Origin: Methanolinea sp.
GTDB taxonomy: Archaea; Halobacteriota; Methanomicrobia; Methanomicrobiales; Methanospirillaceae
Direction: 5' to 3'
Assembly: GCA_024518585.1 (NCBI GenBank)
Contig: JANIHI010000007.1
Location: forward strand, 19,950 to 83,949
DNA length: 64,000 nt
Below, one piece after another: positions 1 through 9,271 of the stretch. The position numbers and the translations under genes were made by a program. The notes beneath the pieces were generated by a model. That model was not told the DNA's origin. It did no database searches and saw nothing but the letters and a program-made list of their open reading frames with translations. Position 1 is the first letter of the stretch; the number at the start of each line of letters is the position of its first letter.

Positions 1-3000
1 TGGATCGTGACTTGGCCTTGTCATATTGAGATCATACAAATCAATATCAGTTGAGGGGATATAGGTAAATACTTTATAACTTCCATTTACCTGAATAATA
101 TCATAATTTACTTCAATTTTATCATACCGCATATCCATAAATGTATCAACACCGGCTTCTTCCTGAAGTTTTCCAGCAATTATTGTGTATATTTCTTCGA
201 TATTTGCGGAATTTCCATCAAAATATTGTCCACCCGTACTTTCTGCAAGGATGCGAAGTGTATCTCTCCCGCCGGTCGTAATTTCATTGGCATATCCAAT
301 AGAGAAAATTTTAATATTATTATTCTTTGCATAGTTGGACATGTTTTGATTGCTATCTATACCATTCCCAAGACCAGAAAATTTACAATAGCCTGAACTT
401 AAGTCCCCATAACTTGTAGGATTGCAGCTGTCTGACCCGGTTCCTCTTGCTAATGGATCACCATAATAGTTGTAATCCCCATCGCTAAGTAGAACAATTG
501 CTTTTATAGCATTATTACGACCGTTTGAAATTATCTCATTGATAGCACGATAAATTCCATATCGCATCGGAGTTCCACCGGTGGGGACCATGTTTCTAAT
601 TGCAGTAATTATCGACGAGGGGGTATCTGTTAATGGACTCTCAACTACAGCATAATCGCCATAATTGCGGTTATCTCCAGGATAATATGTGTTAATATAT
701 TGCTGATGCTCCGAATTTGTGTGATATATTTCAGTGTAGGGCCAATAATTTTGAGTATTATATATTATTGGCGTATCCCAGTAGTTATCCCGGTATACCC
801 ACCTGAAACTGGAACTACTAATAGAGGTTGATGTGGATGAAACCCCATATACATTTGTCCAATCATAGAACCATCCTTTGAGATTTCGGTTTGCAAAACC
901 AGAACCACTCCGATAACAATAATAAGTTCCATCCAGATAGCGGTAAACAGGTGCTAATTTTGCCCATCCATTTGTTCCAAAAGAAATAAGGCCTATATGG
1001 TCACGTGTTGGACCAACATGCATCGTTGTAACGAATGCCCCTGAGGCATTTATTACAGGAATCATTCTGTCTGGTTCATCTTTCAGCATACTTCCTGAAC
1101 GGTCCGTACATAAGACAGCGTCAATGGGTTTTGGCCGGAGCGCCCAACCATCTCCCTTCAAACTTACTTTAACATTGATAATTCCACTCACATTGACTGT
1201 CTGAGGATAAACATCAGTCTCAATCGAAAGGTAAGGATAGTTTTTCCAAGTTAGCAAAATGCTCTTGGTAGAGGATTTTCCTCTCGTTACATTTTCCCAA
1301 TGAGCTGTTGCGATACAGTTACCCGAGGCAGTATCATCATAGAAAGGATCGGTCCAATTTCTTGTAAATTCACCGGGATTGAAATAAACAATTGCAAACC
1401 CATCACTATTTGTCTGCGCTGAAGTTGAAACAAGTTCTGGATCCCTTATTACAACAGGATAAAACGGTGTCGCCTCATATGAGGGAGTCCCTAAGCTGAA
1501 ATTTACTGTTTCTCCCTCGACAGGATTACCACTTTCATCGATTACTTTGGCCATCAGCAGTGCCGGTTGCCACCCATCAACATCTCGGCTTGCCATAGTA
1601 TCCGGAACAGCTGTAAGTTGAAGATCCTGGGCTTCCTGACTGACAAACCAGACTTCTTTTGAACAACTCGGGTAAGGTGGAGTTGGATATGTTGCAATTG
1701 CTTGGGCAACTATCCGATATTTTCCAATCGATGATTTTGGTCCAAAAGTGAGAAGTATTTGTCCAATGGAGTTGGTATATAAAGTCTTATTTTCCACAAC
1801 TTCTCCTGTCACTGCATCAAATACTGTTACCAATACAGGAGAATACATTACTCCATTATGAAATTCATCAGTGACTAGATATGTGATTGCAAAGGAACTT
1901 TTTCCATCAGCATATACTTTTGGTGGATTCCCCTGTATACCCTCCGGCTCGAATGTCTGATTAATATAAACAGGCGTTCTGTTGGATATGATATTTATAA
2001 AATAATAATTATCCGGAATTGTACCCATATCGGGATCAACCCTTACAACATTCATTGAGGGAGACTTGCTCACTCTCAATCCTGCGATTGCATATCCCTT
2101 CTCATCAACTGGTATTGTTGTATTTGTACGATTATTATTAATGAAAGAGGCATCACCATTAGGAGAACTCACCATGAATATGACGTTCTCAGCAATATTT
2201 CGGCTATCTATGGGATTCCCCCATCGATCCCGATAGGCCATGGTGAGATTTATTTCAGATCCGACTTGGGCCTCGCTTGGAACATCATAACTTGCCAAGG
2301 CATAGGGGAAGTCATGATCAATTCTTTGTGTGGTCTGATTTTCGACAATCGTTTCCACTCCTTCATATTCATATTTTATAAATGCCTTCAGGGTTGCATT
2401 TCCACTTTTATATTTTACTACGAATTGTGATTCAGCTTCGCCCTGGTCATTGGTAAATGCATAATTTGAGGGGAAATATCCCATTTCCGGCTCTAATATT
2501 TGATAACTTACACCCAGACCAGGAATGGGATATGTCCGGTTTTTAACACTGATACGTGCAAAATCATAATCGGTTCCGTTGGCAATCAACCATTCTTTTG
2601 TCGTAGTGAAATTGATTATATCGGGGATTGGGTTTTGGATCCAGATTCTCTCCGGACTGGTAAAAATCTGGTATTTTGATGACCCATTCTCAATATATTC
2701 GACCCTGATACTGAACTGCGCATGCCCTGCATTCGTGTTTACCTTAAACTGTGTTTCAGCACTACCTAGGTCAGACGTTATAGCCGAAGATGGTAAAAAT
2801 TGACCAAAATCGGGGTTTTCGAGAATAAAGTCGACTGGAAGTCCATTTATTGGGTTATTAGAGGTATCATAGACTGTCACACTGATGCCTGTGCTGTCTG
2901 TACCATTTGCAATTAATCCTTGTTTTACGATATGAACGGATAGGTGGTCTGGTTTTGGTGTATCACCTAATACAGGAATGAGTAACAATAGCAAAACCAG

Positions 3001-3033
3001 AACAACAGGAATAACACCACCTTTGTTTCTCAT
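1..3033 (-). CDS. Large secreted surface protein with Ig-like (Big_1/invasin-like) repeats and a von Willebrand factor A domain; C-terminus runs off the window
   Basis: Manual reverse-strand translation from ATG at 3033: MRNKGGVIPVVLVLLLLLIPVLGDTPKPDHLSVHIVKQGLIANGTDSTGISVTVYD... (signal peptide; repeated LIANGTD Ig-like modules), then AVLCTDRSGSM (MIDAS DxSxS) and AIKAIVLLSDGDYN. Open to position 1, so absent from the ORF track. Confidence 0.85.
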   Translation of the reverse strand, partial: MRNKGGVIPVVLVLLLLLIPVLGDTPKPDHLSVHIVKQGLIANGTDSTGISVTVYDTSNNPINGLPVDFILENPDFGQFLPSSAITSDLGSAETQFKVNTNAGHAQFSIRVEYIENGSSKYQIFTSPERIWIQNPIPDIINFTTTKEWLIANGTDYDFARISVKNRTYPIPGLGVSYQILEPEMGYFPSNYAFTNDQGEAESQFVVKYKSGNATLKAFIKYEYEGVETIVENQTTQRIDHDFPYALASYDVPSEAQVGSEINLTMAYRDRWGNPIDSRNIAENVIFMVSSPNGDASFINNNRTNTTIPVDEKGYAIAGLRVSKSPSMNVVRVDPDMGTIPDNYYFINIISNRTPVYINQTFEPEGIQGNPPKVYADGKSSFAITYLVTDEFHNGVMYSPVLVTVFDAVTGEVVENKTLYTNSIGQILLTFGPKSSIGKYRIVAQAIATYPTPPYPSCSKEVWFVSQEAQDLQLTAVPDTMASRDVDGWQPALLMAKVIDESGNPVEGETVNFSLGTPSYEATPFYPVVIRDPELVSTSAQTNSDGFAIVYFNPGEFTRNWTDPFYDDTASGNCIATAHWENVTRGKSSTKSILLTWKNYPYLSIETDVYPQTVNVSGIINVKVSLKGDGWALRPKPIDAVLCTDRSGSMLKDEPDRMIPVINASGAFVTTMHVGPTRDHIGLISFGTNGWAKLAPVYRYLDGTYYCYRSGSGFANRNLKGWFYDWTNVYGVSSTSTSISSSSFRWVYRDNYWDTPIIYNTQNYWPYTEIYHTNSEHQQYINTYYPGDNRNYGDYAVVESPLTDTPSSIITAIRNMVPTGGTPMRYGIYRAINEIISNGRNNAIKAIVLLSDGDYNYYGDPLARGTGSDSCNPTSYGDLSSGYCKFSGLGNGIDSNQNMSNYAKNNNIKIFSIGYANEITTGGRDTLRILAESTGGQYFDGNSANIEEIYTIIAGKLQEEAGVDTFMDMRYDKIEVNYDIIQVNGSYKVFTYIPSTDIDLYDLNMTRPSHDP

Positions 3034-3220
3034 GTCCATTCACCCCGTTGAACCCTTGTTGAGTTACCTTCCCTTCTATATTCGTAGGATATATAAGTAT
3101 GCCACAATACAATTCACTAAAAAATTCGTGATTCGAAATTTCAGAAAAATGATAAAAACACCTAATCTTGACGACAAGAGACCACAGTCTTTTAATAGAG
3201 TAAAGAAAGAATCCTGAATA

Positions 3221-4366
3221 ATGGGTTATCTTTCAGATCAGAAAATGACTCCCCATCACAAAACAAAAATGAAATCACTCAATGATTCGGGCCAGCTATC
3301 TCTTGATTTTCTCGTAGGAATCTCAATATTCGCAACGATCCTTATTATCGCATCTACAATGATATCAGGACTCCTTATTGGATTGGAGGCAAAAAAAATC
3401 GATTTTGATGCTGTTGCCTATCGAACTGGTGTGATCCTCGTTGAAGATCCCGGTGAACCCAGTAAGATGGCTTTTGATCTGACGGTTGCTGAAGAACAAC
3501 AATGGGAATTTGTTGGATTAGATCAAAAAGATAAAATCCGAAGATTCGGATTAGCACTCTATAAAAGTACTCCCCGTGTTCTTGCCGAGCAGAAAATTTT
3601 CAGCTTTTTTAATCGAAGTAAGTTTCCAGACCTTTCAGAATATCGTGAAAGAATAATCGCAGGAGATTATCCATACAGTTTTAATATCAGCCTGCGGTCT
3701 CTCCCAACCGGCGTGACATATTTTCTTGGAGAGCCCTACAATCCAAACAGCACGTATGGCTATATTCGAAGAATGGTTCTTGTGAAAGGCCAGACAATGG
3801 CAACGGTCGATATGAATAGATACAATGTTTCAATCCCAGATTCCAGTGATTTTTACGTCAATATTTCATACAATAAGCTCCTCAACCAATCATGGGGGCC
3901 CCAGTACTGGATAGAACCACCAAAGGAAGATATTACCATAAATTTGGGGAATATGAGCTCTGTTAAAAACCAATCATCCATGTCAAATGTGAAGCTGAAG
4001 AATATCAAAATGACATTTGATGGAATACTCCTTGATGGAAGGGAAGTGACAGGTGTTGACCTTCCCTATCGTGACTTCGTGGTGAAAATAGATGGGACTG
4101 ATTATACTTTTGTATGGCCGGATGGTGCAGCAGGCTCTCACCTTGACGTTACACATTCTCTCAATATCACATTCCCTGCGGGCTATTTCATCCCTCCCTC
4201 TGCATATGCAGATGTCACCCTGATAAGAATGACAATACACTATGAATTTGAACCAACAACTGTAAATCTTTCATCATCTAATAATCGCTACGAATATATC
4301 CCGGGAAATGTTGGTTTCACACCCTCTTCACTGACACCTGCTGTCCTGGAGGTCCGGGTATGGTAA
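3221..4366 (+). CDS. Archaeal type IV pilin-like protein (class III signal peptide, GQLSLDFLVGISIFATILIIAS)
   Basis: N-terminal G|QLSLDF motif followed by a hydrophobic helix; true start may be the internal Met (MKSLNDSGQ...). First of a same-strand set of pilin-like genes. Confidence 0.7.
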   Translation: MGYLSDQKMTPHHKTKMKSLNDSGQLSLDFLVGISIFATILIIASTMISGLLIGLEAKKIDFDAVAYRTGVILVEDPGEPSKMAFDLTVAEEQQWEFVGLDQKDKIRRFGLALYKSTPRVLAEQKIFSFFNRSKFPDLSEYRERIIAGDYPYSFNISLRSLPTGVTYFLGEPYNPNSTYGYIRRMVLVKGQTMATVDMNRYNVSIPDSSDFYVNISYNKLLNQSWGPQYWIEPPKEDITINLGNMSSVKNQSSMSNVKLKNIKMTFDGILLDGREVTGVDLPYRDFVVKIDGTDYTFVWPDGAAGSHLDVTHSLNITFPAGYFIPPSAYADVTLIRMTIHYEFEPTTVNLSSSNNRYEYIPGNVGFTPSSLTPAVLEVRVW

Positions 4367-4875
4367 ATACCGAGGGACAACTCTATACTATTGAAGGAAT
4401 AGCAGCATCTGTCCTGGTCATGACAACGATTTACCTTGTTTTGAGTACCACTACCATCCTGACCCCTGGTGAAACCCATGTCTATGACATGCAATTGGAA
4501 CAACTTGGAAATGATATTCTTGCTGTCATGGACCTCAACCAAACCTGGGTTGATAATGGGTATGGGTATGCGAAAAGTCCCCTTCAATGCTACATTGAAA
4601 AAGATGATGGCCCAGGTTTCGGCCATCGTTTCCTCACCCTTGGAAAACAGACCATCGGGGAGGAGAATGTTGCTGAAATCAATTTTATCGCAATTGTAAC
4701 GTACCGAAGTGGAGCGAATATTAATACGTATATTTTTAATTCAACTCGGGATTATTCCCGTGAAAGGGCAGTGAAGGTCACCCGCTGGGTCAATGTAAAT
4801 GATAATCATTCAAATTCTCACCTCGATAATAGAAATCAGACTGTCCTTCTGGAGGTCTTATTATGGCGTGGTTAA
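4360..4875 (+). CDS. Pilin-like membrane-anchored protein (EGQLYTIEGIAASVLVMTTIYLVL)
   Basis: Class III signal peptide-like N-terminus; overlaps the preceding and following genes. Confidence 0.7.
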   Translation: MVNTEGQLYTIEGIAASVLVMTTIYLVLSTTTILTPGETHVYDMQLEQLGNDILAVMDLNQTWVDNGYGYAKSPLQCYIEKDDGPGFGHRFLTLGKQTIGEENVAEINFIAIVTYRSGANINTYIFNSTRDYSRERAVKVTRWVNVNDNHSNSHLDNRNQTVLLEVLLWRG

Positions 4876-5240
4876 ACGATGAAGGGCAGTGGATCATCCT
4901 GATGGGATTTATTATTAGCGTAGGGATTTTTTTCCTTGCCCTTCTCGTAAATCAATCAATCCTCGTTGGCCAGACCACTGCAGAGGCTGTTCTCGATTTT
5001 CCAAAATCAGACATTCAGGATCTTCGAAACGAAGTATGGGTCATATATTCTCGATACAATAATACTCCCTCTGAACAAGACAAGGTGATTAGAGACATCG
5101 AGGTAATATCTCTGATCAAGAAGAATGCTGTAGTCAATATCACCCCTGGAATGTGGAGGGTTCATTACTTTAATGGAATCACGAACTACACGGAGGTGAT
5201 ATATGATGCCAATAACACTTTCTTTTACTTTTACTATTAA
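4863..5240 (+). CDS. Pilin-like membrane-anchored protein (DEGQWIILMGFIISVGIFFLALLVNQSIL)
   Basis: Short charged N-terminus plus hydrophobic helix; translationally coupled overlap. Confidence 0.65.
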   Translation: MAWLNDEGQWIILMGFIISVGIFFLALLVNQSILVGQTTAEAVLDFPKSDIQDLRNEVWVIYSRYNNTPSEQDKVIRDIEVISLIKKNAVVNITPGMWRVHYFNGITNYTEVIYDANNTFFYFYY

Positions 5241-5694
5241 AGCCATTGACAGTGAGTCAGGGGTATCTCAAATGATAGAATACATACTAATCAGTAGTAT
5301 CCTCCTTCTTTTCCTTGTCGTCACAATTCTCATGGTCAATAATACCTTTATTGAAGAGCCCTCCAATTTTTTGACTTCCTATGCATACATGGACATTGGC
5401 AATGGAGTCAGTACTCGCATTGTTGACTTATATGCAATAATTCCCTACAGCCGGGTGAATACCCATATCGGAACAAAATTCGATGTCCCGGACGATGTTG
5501 CAGGTAAAGACTACATGATAGAAATTGTTGAAGGTCCACCGAACAGGCCGACTGACAGGAGGATTGTTATATTTGGTGGTGGTCCAATCAAATCAACGAT
5601 TTCACTTGCAGGAATAGGAGAGACCACATTTGGTGTTGCCGAAGGGAAAACGACGGCAAGCGGTTTGAATTATATAGAGTATACATATCCATGA
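5203..5694 (+). CDS. Pilin-like membrane-anchored protein (SGVSQMIEYILISSILLLFLVVTILMV)
   Basis: Pilin-like N-terminus; operonic overlap on both sides. Confidence 0.65.
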   Translation: MMPITLSFTFTIKAIDSESGVSQMIEYILISSILLLFLVVTILMVNNTFIEEPSNFLTSYAYMDIGNGVSTRIVDLYAIIPYSRVNTHIGTKFDVPDDVAGKDYMIEIVEGPPNRPTDRRIVIFGGGPIKSTISLAGIGETTFGVAEGKTTASGLNYIEYTYP

Positions 5695-6503
5695 GTGGAG
5701 ACATGAGCATAAGAAACCTTAAATTGAAAAATACTTCCGCCGTCTCCGAGACCATCGGCTACGTCATCATCTTCGGCATCATGATGAGCGGCATAGCCCT
5801 CGTGACCCTCTTCGGGTATCCTGCCCTCCTCAACCAGCAGCAGGAGGCAAACATCCGCAACATGGAGCGGAACATGATCGTGCTCCAGAGCGACGTCAAT
5901 GCCCTCGTCTACAAGAGTGTCCCTTACAAGGAGACGACGATGCAGGTCAGCGGGGGAGTGCTGTCTGTTGAAAGCCCTCATGATGATAAATCACTCTCGA
6001 TACAAGTTGATGGAGCGGACGTTCTCAATATTCCCGCCACTGCCAATCGTTTTCAATTCGGAAGCCTTTCCTTTAAATCTGACCAGGGATTGCCCATTAT
6101 TTCTTTGTTTAACGGGGCGGTTGTGAAACGAGACATTGGAGGTTCGGTTATGCTTTCCGAACCACGTTGGTTTTTTGATGATCCAACTAAAACTTTGGTA
6201 ATTACACTTATCCAGATTGATTCTCCTCCGAACTTGGTGAAAAGTGGGATTTGCACTATCCAGATGGAAATAGAACCTTTAGCCATTGACATCGCTGGAA
6301 CGAATACAATTATAGAAAATTACGCACCAGGTGTTAAAACGGTTTATATCAATTATCGAGACGTTCAATCTGACTACTTCCGAGCTTTTGAGAATTATTT
6401 TGAATCAAAACCCTATATGGAAAAAGAGGGTGCAGATTGGAAAATCAATAATGTTCAAAAACTAGTCATCAAAGCCTACAAAATCACCGTCCTCGGCCTC
6501 TGA
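5691..6503 (+). CDS. Archaeal pilin-family protein (AVSETIGYVIIFGIMMSGIALVTLFGYPALLNQQQEANIRNMERNM), DUF7289-like
   Basis: AVSETIG motif typical of euryarchaeal pilin/archaellin-like N-termini; ATGA overlap with the upstream gene. DUF assignment is from memory. Confidence 0.7.
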   Translation: MSGDMSIRNLKLKNTSAVSETIGYVIIFGIMMSGIALVTLFGYPALLNQQQEANIRNMERNMIVLQSDVNALVYKSVPYKETTMQVSGGVLSVESPHDDKSLSIQVDGADVLNIPATANRFQFGSLSFKSDQGLPIISLFNGAVVKRDIGGSVMLSEPRWFFDDPTKTLVITLIQIDSPPNLVKSGICTIQMEIEPLAIDIAGTNTIIENYAPGVKTVYINYRDVQSDYFRAFENYFESKPYMEKEGADWKINNVQKLVIKAYKITVLGL

Positions 6504-6551
6504 TCTCCCCCAACCACAACCCACAAATCCCCTTCCCGCCAACCTTTCTCC

Positions 6552-7601
6552 ATGGTATTGGAAGAGACCCTCCGGTTTGATTCGGCGGAAGGTGCCGACG
6601 CGTTCATCAAGTACCTGCGGAAGAAGGGGTGCAAGGCCCATAAGAAGACAGTGGCTGGTTTTTTCGAGACGATAGAGCTGGAAGGAACCATTGACAATTT
6701 CATCGCTTTTTTGGAAGACCTCCTCGAGCGGGAGGACGACGAAGAGGAGGAGGACTGGCTGGATGATGAAGAGGAGGAGGAGGAAGAGGAATTTGACAGG
6801 GATGCCGTGGAAGGGCGCCTGGAGAAGCTGAAGAAGGCCCGGGCCCGGCTCGAAAATATCCTTGGATCGCATGGAGAGGGGGATGTCCTGTTTACGGAGG
6901 CCGACCTGGACAGGCATGGCGATGATCTCTTCGAGCATATGGCCCAGGCAGTGTTCCCTGTGATGCAGCAGAACCTGAAAGAGCTGGGCATCGATCTGCC
7001 GCCGCGGGAACAGCGTCGCGAGGTCGCGGACGAAGAGGTCGAAGAGGCAGGGATCTTCCTGGCGGTGTTTGATATCCTGGACGATAACAAACTGCTCGAG
7101 AAGGACAAGGAAGGGAACTACCGGCTGGTTCGGAAAATACCGGTGGAGCAGTGCCGGGTGAAGATGTCGGGTTTCGGGCTCGGGGGTCCGGATCAAGAGG
7201 AACTGGACTCGTGGGAGATTTCGTCCTGCACGAACATCGTCATGGACTCGCAGCACGAGGTGGTCATGGAGGGGACGGTCGTTGTCGAGTTCTCGGTCGA
7301 TGACATCGAGGAGGGGTTGATAGGCCTTGACGTCGACGCGGAAAGCCTCGATGCCTTCTACTCGGCATTCGAGATGAAGAGGCTTGCCGTGATGGCCCTC
7401 TTCGAGGTAGTGGGCGGGGCCGGCCGGATTAGCTTTGAAGACCTCCGGGAACGGTTGAAGGGATACATGGTGCAGTCAGACGTGGTGGAAGAGCCGGTGA
7501 AGGTGACTCTCGAGGAAGATTTCCTCTCCTCGCTCGTGACCGATCTGCGCAAGCTGGGATACCTCGCCGGCTCAACGGAGAACATCCGGCTGGCCCGTTG
7601 A
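6552..7601 (+). CDS. Conserved hypothetical protein with long acidic low-complexity segment
   Basis: 349-aa ORF with host-like codon usage; REDDEEEEDWLDDEEEEEEEEFDRD tract. Confidence 0.7.
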   Translation: MVLEETLRFDSAEGADAFIKYLRKKGCKAHKKTVAGFFETIELEGTIDNFIAFLEDLLEREDDEEEEDWLDDEEEEEEEEFDRDAVEGRLEKLKKARARLENILGSHGEGDVLFTEADLDRHGDDLFEHMAQAVFPVMQQNLKELGIDLPPREQRREVADEEVEEAGIFLAVFDILDDNKLLEKDKEGNYRLVRKIPVEQCRVKMSGFGLGGPDQEELDSWEISSCTNIVMDSQHEVVMEGTVVVEFSVDDIEEGLIGLDVDAESLDAFYSAFEMKRLAVMALFEVVGGAGRISFEDLRERLKGYMVQSDVVEEPVKVTLEEDFLSSLVTDLRKLGYLAGSTENIRLAR

Positions 7602-7900
7602 AACTGATAATTTAACGGGGGGTCACGGGTGCCGGGCCGTATCCACTCCCTTGGGTTCTCCCCGGTATCCCGGGAAGGGGTGATTTTCCCCCGGGGATTT
7701 TTTGGGGGATTGGGGGTCCTGGCCGGGCACATCCCCCGCCGGGGTGAATGCGAGCGGCGCCTTCTCCCCTGGAACTGAAACTTTCTCCCCTGGGACTGAA
7801 AGATCACGGCGTTTGTCCCGGGGACCCGTCCGGGATGCCCGGTGAAAAGGAAGGTCTCACCCGGTAAAAGAAAAACACGGGGAGGAAAAAGAGCCCTTTT

Positions 7901-8230
7901 CTAGAGGTACCCGTTCCGGCGCAGCCACTCCACCTGCGGCCCGGTATACCGGTAGACGATGTCGCACTTGTCGTCCTGGAAGCTCCAGGGGATGACGATG
8001 AGGATGTCCCCCTCCCGTATCCAGATCTTCTTCTTGATCTTGCCCTTGATGCGCCCGAGGCGGGTCACACCATCGTAGCACTTGACCCGGATGTGGTTTG
8101 CGCCCATCATCAGTTCGGCCTGGGCAAACATCTCCCTGTTCCGTTTCTGGGGGAGCCGGACACGGATGATCTCCCCGGCCTCGTTCTTCTCCTCGTCGCC
8201 CCTCTCCTCGTCACCCCTTCTCTGGTTCAG
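7901..8230 (-). CDS. eif1A: Translation initiation factor aIF-1A (start uncertain; proposed CTG at 8230)
   Basis: IIRVRLPQKRNREMFAQAELMMGANHIRVKCYDGVTRLGRIKGKIKKKIWIREGDILIVIPWSFQDDKCDIVYRYTGPQVEWLRRNGYL. The ORF track only reaches the internal Met at 8131. Confidence 0.9.
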   Translation of the reverse strand: MNQRRGDEERGDEEKNEAGEIIRVRLPQKRNREMFAQAELMMGANHIRVKCYDGVTRLGRIKGKIKKKIWIREGDILIVIPWSFQDDKCDIVYRYTGPQVEWLRRNGYL

Positions 8231-8526
8231 CCAATCAACTCCTCGTGGTCGAACAAAACTCCTGTCCCGGTGTTAAACATGTACTTTTCAAGGTCGGAGA
8301 ATATAGAATTTTCCCGTTCCACCACGTTCCCACGGTGTTTTCGATAAGTCCGGGAACCAATTCATCATGATCCAGGGGCACCGGCATCCCGCCCGGCCGG
8401 AAGGAGGGAATGCCGCGTATCCTGGCCCTATCCAGGATTTCCCCCGGGAAAAAAACCCGCTGACAGGGAGACCCCACCCCGCCTGGCCAGGAAAAAATTC
8501 GTATTAAGAAGGAATTTTCCATCCAA

Positions 8527-8540
8527 TATTATATATAATT
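8527..8540 (+). promoter_or_regulatory. TATA-box-like element for the HEAT-repeat gene, probably leaderless
   Basis: tattatatataatt centred about 28 nt upstream of the ATG at 8561. Confidence 0.45.
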
Positions 8541-8560
8541 TCTTGTACCATACTCCTGGG

Positions 8561-8980
8561 ATGATGGAACCGCGGGAAGAGATGGATGAGGTAGAGAAGA
8601 TCATTCGCGACCTGCACAGCCCCTACTGGAACGAGAGGCAGTCGGCGGTGCGGCGCATTGGTGCCATCCGGGACCCGGACACGCTCCAGAGACTCTTCCT
8701 CGCTCTCCGTGGCCAGAAGTGGTACATCCGCGAGGCAGCCTCGGCCGGCATCAGGGCGCTCGACTCTCCTGGTCTCCTCCCCGTCCTCGTCTCCTTCCTG
8801 CAGGAGGGCGACGAGATCCTCCGCAACTCTGCAGTCCTGGCTCTGGGAAATATCTGCTGCCCCGAAACGGCCGAGATCCTCGAAAAAGTCCTCCGGGACC
8901 CGGACTGCCGGGTGCGCAAGAGTGCCCGCATCGCGCTCGACCGTGTCCGGTCCACCCGGTCCCCGGAGATCCCGCAGTAA
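8561..8980 (+). CDS. HEAT-repeat (PBS lyase-like) protein
   Basis: Repeats such as RQSAVRRIGAIRDPDTLQRLFLAL and ILRNSAVLALGNICCPETAEIL; ATG at 8561 (ORF track starts at TTG 8543). Confidence 0.75.
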   Translation: MMEPREEMDEVEKIIRDLHSPYWNERQSAVRRIGAIRDPDTLQRLFLALRGQKWYIREAASAGIRALDSPGLLPVLVSFLQEGDEILRNSAVLALGNICCPETAEILEKVLRDPDCRVRKSARIALDRVRSTRSPEIPQ

Positions 8981-9271
8981 GAAGGTTTGCCGTGGGAAAA
9001 TCCGGTCCCCTGGTCTCTCTCCGGCCCAAGAGAGTGAATGACGGGTGCGGGAGACTGCAACCCTGCCCCATTTTCTGCCGGCCAGCATGCTGCAGCCCGG
9101 ATGGAAACGCATAAGGTCCCCTCCATCGAAAAGTCCCATGGGTCTCCCCGGATTTCTTTCGCCAGACCTGTATCGTGCAGGTACCACCGCAGCCGATCGC
9201 TCTTCCCGGGAGAACGAGGGGAAAGATCGGGCGCCGGTGTGCCCGAGGAGGAGACCCGGGATACGACGCCG

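Noticed and set aside
2978-3217. 79-aa plus-strand ORF preceding the pilin operon
   Set aside because: It overlaps the signal-peptide region of the minus-strand vWA gene and the divergent promoter; no RBS or homology evident.
6476-7108. 210-aa minus-strand ORF rich in Ser (SSSSSSSSQSSSSSSSS)
   Set aside because: It is the antisense of the acidic GAGGAG-rich codons of the 6552-7601 gene; no RBS or domain.
9038-9271. N-terminal extension of the aminotransferase ORF
   Set aside because: The upstream 78 codons look noncoding; homologous sequence begins at MQYRFAHRMTC (9272).
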